A DNA stretch of 5,734 nucleotides from Thermoplasmatales archaeon (GCA_014874235.1 JACWAC010000081.1:1-5734); one strand, 5' to 3'. Positions 1-5,453 are shown, numbered from the stretch's first letter. Notes: generated by a model from the sequence alone, not told the origin. Translations and numbers: made by a program.

Positions 1-2
1 GA

Positions 3-10
3 TATAATTA
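3..10 (+). promoter_or_regulatory. Possible TATA box upstream of tes
   Basis: An AT-rich tataatta stretch lies at the left edge. It would place transcription start near base 30, giving a short leader before any of the candidate tes starts. A second TATA-like tract, ctttaata (74-81), lies about 25 bp before the ATG at 102 and would give a leaderless message from there. Neither has a convincing purine-rich BRE, and the first is cut by the window edge. Confidence 0.25.
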
Positions 11-86
11 TTTCCTGTGTTAGCTGGAAAAGAGACAATAATTGATTTCTTAGTTGTGGACAATACAAAAGCTCTTTAATAGGGCC

Positions 87-1844
87 ATGGTTTGTAGCGC
101 TATGGATCAAGCATTCGAATCCATACTATCTCCCGAATTCGAAATCAGTCCAAACGCCAAGATGAAGAGTTTGGACGAAGTTTACGAAAAGTTTGCCCAT
201 CTGATAAACCCCGGGATGTTAGCATTAAGAGTAACTGCATCTCTGTGCCCTGAGTGCGCAGCTGAAAACAAATTTGACAGGATGAAAATACCTGCCCTGG
301 TCTATGCCGAGGGCGGAGAAGTCAAGATGATAAAGGAGTGCCCGGAGCATGGGGTTACCAAGGAGAAGTACTGGGAAGATTATGACATGTACATGAAGGC
401 AAAGAAGTGGCTGGACAAGGGTATCAAGCTTGAGAACCCGATGATCAGCCTTGCCGCAGAGAAGATAAACTGTCCAACTCACTGCGGTCTTTGCGTAAAA
501 CACAAAAGCCACACCGGTCTCGGAAACGTGGTTCTTACAAACAGATGCGACCTTTCATGCTGGTATTGTTTCTTCTATGCGAAGGAAAATGACCCAATCT
601 ACGAGCCTACACAAGACCAGATCAGGATGATGCTCAGAAGGATGAGGAACGAGAAACCAGTGGGGGCTAACGCCGTTCAACTCACGGGTGGAGAGCCCAC
701 GATGAGGGAAGACCTGCCTGAAATCATAAAGATTGCGAGGGAAGAGGGATACGAGCACGTCCAGCTGAACACAAACAGCATCAGGGCCTCCAAAGACCTA
801 GAGTTCGTCGAGAAGTGTCGCGATGCCGGATCAAACGTAATATACACAAGCTTCGACGGTGTATCGCCCAGATCTAACCCTAAGAACTTCTGGGAAATAC
901 CTGCTGCGCTTGATAATTACAGGAAAGCGAATGTGGGAGTTGTACTGGTGCCTACCGTTATAGGTGGAGTAAACGATGGAGAACTCGGAGACATTATAAA
1001 GTTCGGTCTTTCTAACATCGATGTGGTAAGGAGCGTTAACTTCCAACCAGTTTCGTTAGTAGGAAGAATGCCAGACAAGCTGAGGGAGAGACAGAGAGTC
1101 ACGATCCCAGGCTGCATCAAGAAGATAGAGCAGCAAACCGAAGGCGCAATCGGAAGAGAGGCATTCTTTACGGTTCCTAGCACAACTGCAGTCACGAACT
1201 TCGTCGAGGCACTAAAGGGAAAGCCAACCTACAGACTGAGCATTCACTTCGCTTGCGGTATGGGTACTTACATCTTCAAGCAACCAGATGGCTCGATAAT
1301 TCCGATTACGAAGTTCATTGATGTCGAGGGACTGTTCGAATACCTTAACGAACTTTCGACAGATATAAACGAGTCGAAGGTGAAGTCACTCAAGAAGGCG
1401 TCTGCCCTTACTTCACTTCTGAGAAAGCTAAATACGTTCGTTGACGAGAAGCACGCGCCTGAAGGTTTCAAGATGAGGGAAATGATATTCGGAGCATTCA
1501 CAGGTGGAGACTACCACGGACTAAAGGCATTCCACTACAACTCAATGTTCGTCGGGTTCATGCACTTCATGGATCCATACACATACGACGTTGACAGGGT
1601 AGAGAGGTGTGATATCCACTATGCGATGCCAGACGGAAAAGTCGTACCATTCTGCGCATTCAACGTTATTCCTGAACTTTACAGGGACGCTACTCAGAGA
1701 AGATTCGCCATGGAGCCTAAAGCTTACGAGGAGAAGACCGGGAGAACCCTGAAGGAAGAGAAGTTCATCAGGAAGTATTCCGACGAACACAAGGCGCAAG
1801 TAATATCCTACTACGAAAAGTCCATAGGAAGAAAACTCGCATAA
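87..1844 (+). CDS. tes: Tetraether lipid synthase (radical SAM, Tes family)
   Basis: This is a 585-residue radical SAM protein (numbering from the ATG at 87). Tes enzymes join the phytanyl chains of two archaeols at their terminal carbons to make membrane-spanning GDGT tetraether lipids, acting on membrane lipid substrates. The N-terminal third has a CPEC pair (C54, C57) and CPEHG (C85) like the family's metal-binding head, then a CPTHC-GLC cluster (C129, C133, C136). The radical SAM motif CDLSCWYC (C154, C158, C161) follows, then the SAM-binding TGGEP (200-204). Further cysteines at 390 (ACGMGTY), 508 and 523 fit the auxiliary Fe-S clusters known for Tes. The NVVLTNRCDLSCWYCFFYAK stretch is typical of this family rather than of MoaA or PqqE. 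The start is uncertain: TTG at 54 adds 11 residues and ATG at 102 removes 5; none has a clear Shine-Dalgarno. Family membership is strong; the exact lipid reaction is inferred from homology. Confidence 0.8.
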   Translation: MVCSAMDQAFESILSPEFEISPNAKMKSLDEVYEKFAHLINPGMLALRVTASLCPECAAENKFDRMKIPALVYAEGGEVKMIKECPEHGVTKEKYWEDYDMYMKAKKWLDKGIKLENPMISLAAEKINCPTHCGLCVKHKSHTGLGNVVLTNRCDLSCWYCFFYAKENDPIYEPTQDQIRMMLRRMRNEKPVGANAVQLTGGEPTMREDLPEIIKIAREEGYEHVQLNTNSIRASKDLEFVEKCRDAGSNVIYTSFDGVSPRSNPKNFWEIPAALDNYRKANVGVVLVPTVIGGVNDGELGDIIKFGLSNIDVVRSVNFQPVSLVGRMPDKLRERQRVTIPGCIKKIEQQTEGAIGREAFFTVPSTTAVTNFVEALKGKPTYRLSIHFACGMGTYIFKQPDGSIIPITKFIDVEGLFEYLNELSTDINESKVKSLKKASALTSLLRKLNTFVDEKHAPEGFKMREMIFGAFTGGDYHGLKAFHYNSMFVGFMHFMDPYTYDVDRVERCDIHYAMPDGKVVPFCAFNVIPELYRDATQRRFAMEPKAYEEKTGRTLKEEKFIRKYSDEHKAQVISYYEKSIGRKLA

Positions 1845-1845
1845 A

Positions 1846-2433
1846 CTAGGAGAAGATGACTCTTCTCCCTACTATTTTATATTCTTTTTCGCTCATTTGT
1901 TTAATGGCTTCTACAAGTATCTGATGTTCCAGGGGGTGCGTTCTCTCCAACAGCGTTTCCGGAGTGTCGTCATCCTTTACTACCAGACATTTTTGCATGA
2001 TTATTGGACCTCCATCAATGTCGTTTGTTACAAGATGAACTGTAGGGCCCGAAATTTTCATGCCGCTCGCTATCACAGCTTCGCTCACCTTCATACCGTA
2101 CATGCCCTTCCCCCCAAAGAGTGGAAGGAGAGATGGGTGGACATTTATCATTGGTCTGATTTTCAAAAGCTCATCGGGGATTATCCAGAGGAAACCTGCA
2201 AGCACCACCAAATCAACTTCTTCAAAGATTGGTTTCAGGCGCGAGACAAGATCCTTCTTTTCCACAACCGTACTTCTGATGGCGTTTTCTTCAGCTCTTT
2301 TTAGAGCATAAGCCTGTGGACTGCTAGATATAACATATGAGATCTTGACGTCTGAAATGTAACCCTCCTTTATGGCATCTATTATCGATTGAAGGTTAGT
2401 CCCGTTTCCGGAAACTAGTACTGCCAATTTCAT
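1846..2433 (-). CDS. purN: Phosphoribosylglycinamide formyltransferase (PurN)
   Basis: PurN transfers a formyl group from 10-formyl-tetrahydrofolate to glycinamide ribonucleotide, the third step of de novo purine synthesis (EC 2.1.2.2), in the cytoplasm. The 195-residue length is normal for the family. It begins with the Rossmann-like strand and the phosphate loop SGNGTNLQ (8-15). The catalytic region NVHPSLLP supplies N97 and H99, followed by the FGGKGMYG variant seen in many bacterial-type PurNs. The catalytic aspartate is in DIDGG (D140). The start MKLAVLVSGNGTN is the family's usual N-terminus, so the 38-nt overlap with the upstream dph2 is probably real and suggests translational coupling. 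It ends one base from the convergent tes gene. Family assignment is secure. Confidence 0.95.
   Translation of the reverse strand: MKLAVLVSGNGTNLQSIIDAIKEGYISDVKISYVISSSPQAYALKRAEENAIRSTVVEKKDLVSRLKPIFEEVDLVVLAGFLWIIPDELLKIRPMINVHPSLLPLFGGKGMYGMKVSEAVIASGMKISGPTVHLVTNDIDGGPIIMQKCLVVKDDDTPETLLERTHPLEHQILVEAIKQMSEKEYKIVGRRVIFS
1849..1886 (+). terminator. Hairpin plus T-rich tract at convergent tes/purN ends
   Basis: ggagaaga (1849-1856) and tcttctcc (1861-1868) form a perfect 8-bp stem with a TGAC tetraloop. It starts 4 bases after the tes stop and is followed by a T-rich run (about 1871-1886). Archaeal terminators depend mainly on T-tracts, so the tract may be the active part for tes. The whole element lies within the last codons of purN on the other strand. 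Confidence 0.5.
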
Positions 2434-3394
2434 CCGTCATAACAATTTCATCGAATATATATCTGCTTTTATCCTTGAGCCCGAGTGCCATCTGAAGCTC
2501 ATAAAATGTAATCACGGGCCTTGAAAAAGTACCGTAATCTTCGATAGTCACTCTGGGACAGGCGGTATTCACATACACATCTGCTGGGAAGTTCAATAAC
2601 TCCTCATCTCTCACAAGATCCAGCGTTATCATAAAGGGAGTCTTACCTGCTTTCTGGAGTAGGTCGAAAGCGACTCTCGCAAGCGAATACCTCGTCTGGC
2701 CAATCTTCGTTGAAACTATTATGCCGAATTTCTTGGCCCTCGAGGCCATGTCAATAGCGGCATACCTCTGCCCAAGAAACTTCCTTTTCTCCTTGTCCAT
2801 GTCAATGTATTCGCCAGTTCTCGGGTTGAAAGCCAATACCCTCTTATCGGGTAAACCAAGCGCTATACCAAGGGGGTGAAACATTCCTTCCCCTACGAAA
2901 AGAACGTTCTCTTCGAGACCCCTGGCGGTCGAGATGTTGCATCCCAGGATCTGACCTGGATAGAACACTCTCGAATCTCCTTTCTTCAATTCAACTTTGA
3001 TTCCAGAACCCTCCAGTTTCTCTTTAATCCTTGGGAGTTGAGAGGAATAAGTTACATTCGAAGTCAGGATTAGAGAATTGAAAGGTATCTTTTCAAAACT
3101 CACATCAAAGTCCATCTCTTCCTGAATTTCTTCAAAAATAACGTTCTTAAAAGATCCAAGATTGGGGATTGGACTATGACCGAACTGGATCAAAAGGTCC
3201 CAGTTTCCGTTTTGGGGTATGTCACAGGCACCCCAGAAAGGATCACCGATGAATATCAATTCCTTGTCGTTGAATTCCCCTGTTATGTCAGATATCCTCC
3301 TCTTCATTCCTTCGGGCAGTTGCACGGCTACAGACCTCGCATTCTTGTACTTTGTATAATCCTTTATTTTACGCAAAACTGCAGGGAAATCCAT
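2396..3394 (-). CDS. dph2: Diphthamide biosynthesis enzyme Dph2
   Basis: Dph2 is the non-canonical radical SAM enzyme that moves the 3-amino-3-carboxypropyl group of S-adenosylmethionine onto the conserved histidine of elongation factor 2, the first step of diphthamide formation (EC 2.5.1.108). The 332-residue length is close to other archaeal Dph2 proteins, which act as homodimers. The three cysteines that hold the [4Fe-4S] cluster, one per domain, are visible as GACDIP (C57), GCNIS (C152) and TACPR (C279). AVQLPEGM near residue 23 and the VSTKIGQTR stretch near 227 are also family-like. It is first in a two-gene operon and its 3' end overlaps purN. Upstream lies the divergent tRNA-Ser, 38 bp away, so two translation-related genes share a promoter region. 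The message is probably leaderless, since a TATA-like box sits at -32 to -26 from the ATG. Confidence 0.94.
   Translation of the reverse strand: MDFPAVLRKIKDYTKYKNARSVAVQLPEGMKRRISDITGEFNDKELIFIGDPFWGACDIPQNGNWDLLIQFGHSPIPNLGSFKNVIFEEIQEEMDFDVSFEKIPFNSLILTSNVTYSSQLPRIKEKLEGSGIKVELKKGDSRVFYPGQILGCNISTARGLEENVLFVGEGMFHPLGIALGLPDKRVLAFNPRTGEYIDMDKEKRKFLGQRYAAIDMASRAKKFGIIVSTKIGQTRYSLARVAFDLLQKAGKTPFMITLDLVRDEELLNFPADVYVNTACPRVTIEDYGTFSRPVITFYELQMALGLKDKSRYIFDEIVMTDEIGSTSFRKRD
2425..2452 (-). repeat. 10-bp direct repeat duplicating the purN start context
   Basis: On the minus strand gatgaaattg occurs twice, 18 bp apart (2443-2452 and 2425-2434). The downstream copy contains the purN start codon. 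The upstream copy contains another ATG in the same frame that opens a four-codon reading frame (MKLL) closed by TGA three bases before the purN ATG. Both lie inside the dph2 coding region, where they encode a repeated Asp-Glu-Ile. It could be a chance local duplication or a re-initiation device. Confidence 0.5.
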
Positions 3395-3403
3395 TCGAAA
3401 AAG

Positions 3404-3411
3404 GCTATATC
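3404..3411 (+). promoter_or_regulatory. TATA box of tRNA-Ser
   Basis: ctatatc lies 22-29 bp before the first base of the tRNA, the expected archaeal spacing, and is preceded by the purine-rich cgaaaaagg, a good BRE candidate. It sits between the dph2 start codon and the dph2 TATA-like box. Confidence 0.6.
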
Positions 3412-3419
3412 AAACGTGT

Positions 3420-3426
3420 TATTAAT
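3420..3426 (-). promoter_or_regulatory. TATA-like box of the dph2-purN operon
   Basis: On the minus strand attaata lies 26-32 bp upstream of the dph2 ATG, which fits a leaderless transcript. It is interleaved with the tRNA promoter on the other strand, so polymerase assembly on the two could compete. Confidence 0.45.
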
Positions 3427-3432
3427 GGTTGA

Positions 3433-3516
3433 GCCGTGGTAGCGAAGCGGCCTAACGCGCCAGACTTGAGATCTGGTTCTCTCACGAGATCGGGAGTTCA
3501 AATCTCCCCCACGGCG
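3433..3516 (+). tRNA. tRNA-Ser (anticodon TGA)
   Basis: This is a complete class II tRNA. The acceptor stem gccgtgg pairs with ccacggc (3509-3515). The D stem is gcg/cgc. The anticodon stem ccaga/tctgg encloses the loop cttgaga, giving anticodon TGA, which reads UCA serine codons. The long variable arm has stem tctc/gaga around tcac. The T arm is gggag-ttcaaat-ctccc. The discriminator is G, the usual serine identity base in archaea, which excludes leucine (A73). No intron and no encoded CCA. Its 3' end from the T loop onward is repeated twice downstream, marking it as the integration target of the neighbouring island. Confidence 0.95.
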
Positions 3517-3517
3517 T
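3499..3517 (+). repeat. Direct repeat copy 1 (att-like core in tRNA-Ser 3' end)
   Basis: caaatctcccccacggcgt runs from the T loop of tRNA-Ser to one base beyond its discriminator. It recurs perfectly at 4394-4412 and with one mismatch over 17 bases at 5454-5470. The T-loop-to-3'-end part of a tRNA is a classic target for tyrosine recombinases, so this is read as the left attachment site of a tandem island. Confidence 0.85.
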
Positions 3518-3593
3518 GAAAATCGTAGAAAATTGGCAATGATAAGAAGGAAATTGACACTTTTTTGATGATGGTCGGGAGGAGAGTTGAACT
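3518..3593 (+). other. Cassette left end A with inverted partial core
   Basis: The 47 bases after the core match those after copy 2 at 31 of 47 positions without a gap (my hand count), and the segment ends in the 13 bases ggagagttgaact that both units share exactly. ggagagttg (3581-3589) is the reverse complement of caaatctcc, the start of the core, with one mismatch. Core and inverted core are 82 bp apart here. Because this copy lies in the intact T arm, the pairing potential extends to 13 of 14 bases (gagttcaaatctcc). Confidence 0.55.
3561..3566 (+). terminator. T6 run, probable tRNA-Ser terminator
   Basis: Six consecutive T residues 45 bp after the tRNA 3' end are the first strong T-tract downstream and would be enough for archaeal termination. 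The equivalent place in the next unit (4456-4459) has only four. Confidence 0.4.
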
Positions 3594-3697
3594 CTTTCGA
3601 GACATTCAACTTGTTCTCTTTTCGGTTCTCATTTTTCACTCTTTTCTTGAAGACCACACATTCGTGCACAGAATATATGAGACTTTGAGGAAAAGCT

Positions 3698-3719
3698 TAA
3701 GTATGTATATGTATACTTA
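3698..3719 (+). promoter_or_regulatory. Inverted-repeat operator in the vapBC1 promoter
   Basis: taagtat (3698-3704) and atactta (3713-3719) are perfect 7-bp inverted arms around gtatatgt. A purine-rich gaggaaaag precedes them like a BRE, and the AT-rich arms could hold the TATA box. It lies 15 bp before the vapB1 ATG, where binding of the ribbon-helix-helix VapB or the VapBC complex would block transcription, as is usual for such operons. Confidence 0.5.
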
Positions 3720-3733
3720 TCAATGGTGTCAAA

Positions 3734-3955
3734 ATGCCTAGACAAATAATGTTATCAGATGAGGCCTACAGTCTGCTTGCAAAGAGAAAAGGTGATCGAA
3801 GTTTTTCTAGACTTATAGTAGATCTCATAAACGACACAACTTCCACTCCAAAAAGTTCAAATAATCTTCTTAAAATGAAACCGTGGGACTGGGGAAAGAA
3901 TTCAGAAAACTCCAGCAAAGAAATAGATGAAGTTCTCTACGGTGGTAATTTGTGA
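3734..3955 (+). CDS. vapB1: VapB-type antitoxin, ribbon-helix-helix (DUF217-like)
   Basis: This 73-residue protein resembles the archaeal UPF0330/DUF217 VapB antitoxins. The N-terminus PRQIMLSDEAYSLLAKRKG reads as the DNA-binding strand and first helix of a ribbon-helix-helix fold, with SFSRLIVDLIND as the second helix. A Ser/Asn-rich linker (about 36-44) leads to a C-terminal segment (MKPWDWG and KEIDEVLYG) likely to wrap and inhibit the toxin. The ATG is supported by ggtg (3725-3728) five bases upstream, matching the archaeal anti-Shine-Dalgarno. Its stop overlaps the vapC1 start by four bases (GTGA), typical of coupled antitoxin-toxin pairs. It probably represses its own operon through the inverted repeat upstream. 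The symbol number is only a local label. Confidence 0.8.
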   Translation: MPRQIMLSDEAYSLLAKRKGDRSFSRLIVDLINDTTSTPKSSNNLLKMKPWDWGKNSENSSKEIDEVLYGGNL

Positions 3956-4353
3956 TACTTCTCGATTCCAGTTTTCTGATTGCATATTACAACATAAAAG
4001 ATAACAACCACCAAAAGACTAAAGAGATTATGCCTAAAATTGCCTCAGGTTACTATGGTCAGGTACAGATAACTGATTACATCTTCGATGAAACCGTAAC
4101 TTATATAGCCGCCAAACAGGGCTTTGAACGAGCAATTAAAGTTGGTACAACCCTGTTAAATGGAGTGGAGATTGTCGAAGTGGGAAAGGAAAACTTTACA
4201 ATTGCATGGAATCTCTTTAAGACCCAGCACGACACGCACCTAAGTTTCACAGATTGCACTAACATAACATCAATGAAATCATTCGGGATAACTAAGATTG
4301 CTAGCTTCGATCACGACTTCAAGAGTTTCAAAGGGATCTCAGTAGTAGATTAG
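3952..4353 (+). CDS. vapC1: VapC-type PIN-domain ribonuclease toxin
   Basis: VapC toxins are Mg/Mn-dependent endoribonucleases that cut tRNA or rRNA to stop translation when freed from VapB. This 133-residue protein is a whole PIN domain. The acidic site is visible as D5 (ILLDSSFLIAY), E47 (FDETVT), D101 (SFTDC) and D120/D122 (SFDHDF). The GTG start is chosen because it gives the canonical MILLDSS opening and has ggtggt (3941-3946) five bases upstream. It overlaps vapB1 by four bases and must be cotranslated with it. All catalytic positions are intact, so the toxin should be active. Its RNA target cannot be told from sequence. It shows no close resemblance to vapC2 beyond the shared fold. Confidence 0.88.
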   Translation: MILLDSSFLIAYYNIKDNNHQKTKEIMPKIASGYYGQVQITDYIFDETVTYIAAKQGFERAIKVGTTLLNGVEIVEVGKENFTIAWNLFKTQHDTHLSFTDCTNITSMKSFGITKIASFDHDFKSFKGISVVD

Positions 4354-4393
4354 CGTCACGAAATAGTTTCGTAAGAGAGCTGAACCTTTATTA
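4354..4393 (+). other. Cassette right end A with short hairpin
   Basis: acgaaa (4358-4363) and tttcgt (4367-4372) form a perfect 6-bp stem with a 3-base loop right after the vapC1 stop. gagctgaac then leads into the core. The region before copy 3 has the same order: a short hairpin with a 3-base loop, gagctaaac, then core. The hairpin may also help define the 3' end of the vapBC1 message. Confidence 0.45.
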
Positions 4394-4412
4394 CAAATCT
4401 CCCCCACGGCGT
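4394..4412 (+). repeat. Direct repeat copy 2 (att-like junction between cassettes)
   Basis: This is a 19/19 copy of the tRNA-Ser 3' end, with no tRNA-like sequence upstream of it: the base before it breaks from the T arm at once. It is therefore a displaced 3' fragment or hybrid site, not a second tRNA. It marks the junction between the two toxin-antitoxin units. Confidence 0.85.
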
Positions 4413-4486
4413 CAAGATCATTGAATACTCGCTATAATACGGCGAAAATGAGCACTTTTAGTTACCCTGGTGCGGAGAGTTGAACT
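4413..4486 (+). other. Cassette left end B with inverted partial core
   Basis: Counterpart of the segment after copy 1, ending in the same 13 bases, ggagagttgaact (4474-4486). The inverted partial core ggagagttg (4474-4482) is 80 bp from the core start and carries the same single mismatch as in cassette A. Confidence 0.55.
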
Positions 4487-4568
4487 TAACATTATTATCA
4501 AGACGACTACGAGTATTGAGAGCGTGAAATCCTTCTGCACGAGTTTGCCTGAGCATACGAAAATCTTA

Positions 4569-4588
4569 TATTATAATACATTATAATA
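4569..4588 (+). promoter_or_regulatory. Perfect inverted repeat spanning the vapBC2 promoter
   Basis: tattataat and attataata form 9-bp perfect inverted arms separated by ac, ending five bases before the vapB2 ATG. The same bases also read as a 9-bp direct repeat with a 10-bp period (4570-4578, 4580-4588). A TATA box (ttatatta, 4566-4573) overlaps the left arm and lies 21-28 bp before the ATG, implying a leaderless message. A bound AbrB-type VapB dimer would cover TATA box and start site. Confidence 0.6.
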
Positions 4589-4593
4589 GAACC

Positions 4594-4806
4594 ATGGAGA
4601 GCATATTCAAGGCTAAAGTTAGGAAAATTGGTACATCGCTAGGAGTACTGATCCCAAAAGAGTTCATAGAGGAAAGTTCGGTAAAGGAAGGAGAAGAGAT
4701 AGAGCTTGCACTTCTTAAAAGAAGGAAGGAGCTGGTAATGAGCTCTTTTGGTGTAGCAAAGGGAGCCCGTCACTTCCACAGAGATCGAAGAGACAGGGTA
4801 AACTGA
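4594..4806 (+). CDS. vapB2: AbrB/MazE-type VapB antitoxin (swapped-hairpin)
   Basis: This 70-residue protein has an N-terminal SpoVT/AbrB swapped-hairpin DNA-binding domain: VRKIGTSLGVLIPKE (9-23) followed by VKEGEEIEL (30-38) is the standard pattern. The C-terminal tail (SFGVAKGARHF, then a charged DRRDRV) matches the toxin-neutralising end of archaeal VapB proteins of this class. It is unrelated to vapB1 in fold. The ATG is preceded by a TATA box at leaderless spacing and no Shine-Dalgarno. The stop codon abuts the vapC2 ATG with no gap. It probably represses its own promoter by binding the perfect inverted repeat just upstream. Confidence 0.85.
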   Translation: MESIFKAKVRKIGTSLGVLIPKEFIEESSVKEGEEIELALLKRRKELVMSSFGVAKGARHFHRDRRDRVN

Positions 4807-5178
4807 ATGATACTCGACACCTCTGCATGGGTGGAGTTTCTTATAGGAAGTGAAAAGGGTAGTAGAGTTAAAGAAGAACTGATTAAGGGCGTTTGTTACA
4901 CCAGTATTGTCACACTTGCAGAATTGTCTAGTTGGTCTTTGAGAGAAGGCCAGGAAGCCTATAAGGTGATAAACACAATAAAGAGTCTAAGCAATGTCAT
5001 AGGTCTGGATGAAGACACAGCAGTATTATCAGGAAAGTTGAATTTTAAAAGAAAGAAAGAGAACAGGAAATGGGGAATGTTAGATTCGATGATATTGGCG
5101 ACCGCCATGATGTATGACTTAGATATTCTAACTTGCGATAATGATTTCAGGGACGTTTCTATCGCAAGGGTAATATAA
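4807..5178 (+). CDS. vapC2: VapC-type PIN-domain ribonuclease toxin
   Basis: This 123-residue protein is a full PIN domain, predicted to be an endoribonuclease toxin restrained by the AbrB-type antitoxin before it. The acidic residues are D4 (ILDTSAW), E39 (TLAELSS), D93 (GMLDSMILATA) and D111/D113 (TCDNDF), all in the expected places. The order T-x-A-E-L and the LDSMILATA helix place it in the common archaeal VapC group, distinct from vapC1. The ATG follows directly on the vapB2 stop; gggt (4796-4799) is a weak ribosome-binding candidate and coupling to vapB2 is likely. Nothing indicates inactivation. The RNA target is unknown. Confidence 0.9.
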   Translation: MILDTSAWVEFLIGSEKGSRVKEELIKGVCYTSIVTLAELSSWSLREGQEAYKVINTIKSLSNVIGLDEDTAVLSGKLNFKRKKENRKWGMLDSMILATAMMYDLDILTCDNDFRDVSIARVI

Positions 5179-5453
5179 ACAAAGATAGAGAGCGATTTAG
5201 ATTTACCTGAAAGATACGACAAGATCTTACCGAGTGGTCCTCCAAAAATGTGAGTATATATTTTATGGAGAATCGTTCATACCAAGGACAAAACATTAGG
5301 TCAAGCTAGTTGAAAACATAAATTACACACCTACGAGTCTATAACTTCCTTACAAGCTCCCTCTTCGTGCTCCAAATCAGAAAAATTGCTAATTCTCTGT
5401 ATAGGGCGATATTTTTGACGAACGACCCGTTAACGAGCTAAACTCTTGTTATG
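5179..5453 (+). other. Non-coding tail of cassette B
   Basis: No gene is supported on either strand in these 275 bases. The frame of vapC2 stays open for 24 codons after its stop and ends at 5253, but has no start codon. A TATA-like gtatatatttta (5254-5265) precedes no convincing gene. Close to the core are a short stem (aacg 5421-5424, cgtt 5428-5431, 3-base loop) and gagctaaac (5435-5443), both with counterparts at the right end of cassette A. Confidence 0.5.

Larger units (their letters stand above)
3518..4412 (+). mobile_element. TA cassette A: tRNA-anchored unit carrying vapBC1
   Basis: This 895-bp unit lies between repeat copies 1 and 2 and ends with copy 2. It contains a left end of about 75 bp related to that of cassette B, a non-coding stretch with an inverted repeat (agttgaa 3585-3591, ttcaact 3605-3611), one toxin-antitoxin operon, and a right end of about 40 bp related to that preceding copy 3. 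It carries no recombinase gene or fragment. It is interpreted as a minimal element inserted at the tRNA, presumably mobilised by an integrase encoded elsewhere. The boundaries follow the repeats; the mobility is inferred. Confidence 0.6.

Noticed and set aside
1897..2311. Plus-strand open frames of 135 and 83 codons
   Set aside because: Both are shadows of purN, which has full family motifs on the other strand; the shadow translations show no domain pattern.
3433..3516. tRNA-Leu reading (class II with a GAG-like loop)
   Set aside because: The only good 5-bp stem with a 7-base loop puts TGA at the anticodon, and the discriminator is G, as in serine tRNAs rather than leucine tRNAs (A).
3571..3610. 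Second tRNA on the minus strand, suggested by a T-arm-like ttcaactctcc
   Set aside because: No matching acceptor, D or anticodon arms upstream on that strand; it is better explained as an inverted partial core.
3566..3612. C/D box sRNA suggested by a tgatgat box after the tRNA
   Set aside because: No D box (ctga) at suitable spacing and no C'/D' pair; the C-like box also has T where a purine is expected.
3364..3669. A 101-codon open frame on the minus strand across the tRNA
   Set aside because: It is the antisense translation of tRNA-Ser (the GGDLNSRSRERT-type string is a known artefact of tRNA antisense) and overlaps the dph2 start.
3734..5178. Origin of the two vapBC operons by duplication of one ancestor
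   Set aside because: The antitoxins belong to different folds (ribbon-helix-helix and AbrB) and the toxins share only scattered PIN-domain residues, although the flanking ends are homologous.
4959..5222. Minus-strand open frame of 87 codons
   Set aside because: A shadow of vapC2 with no recognisable pattern.
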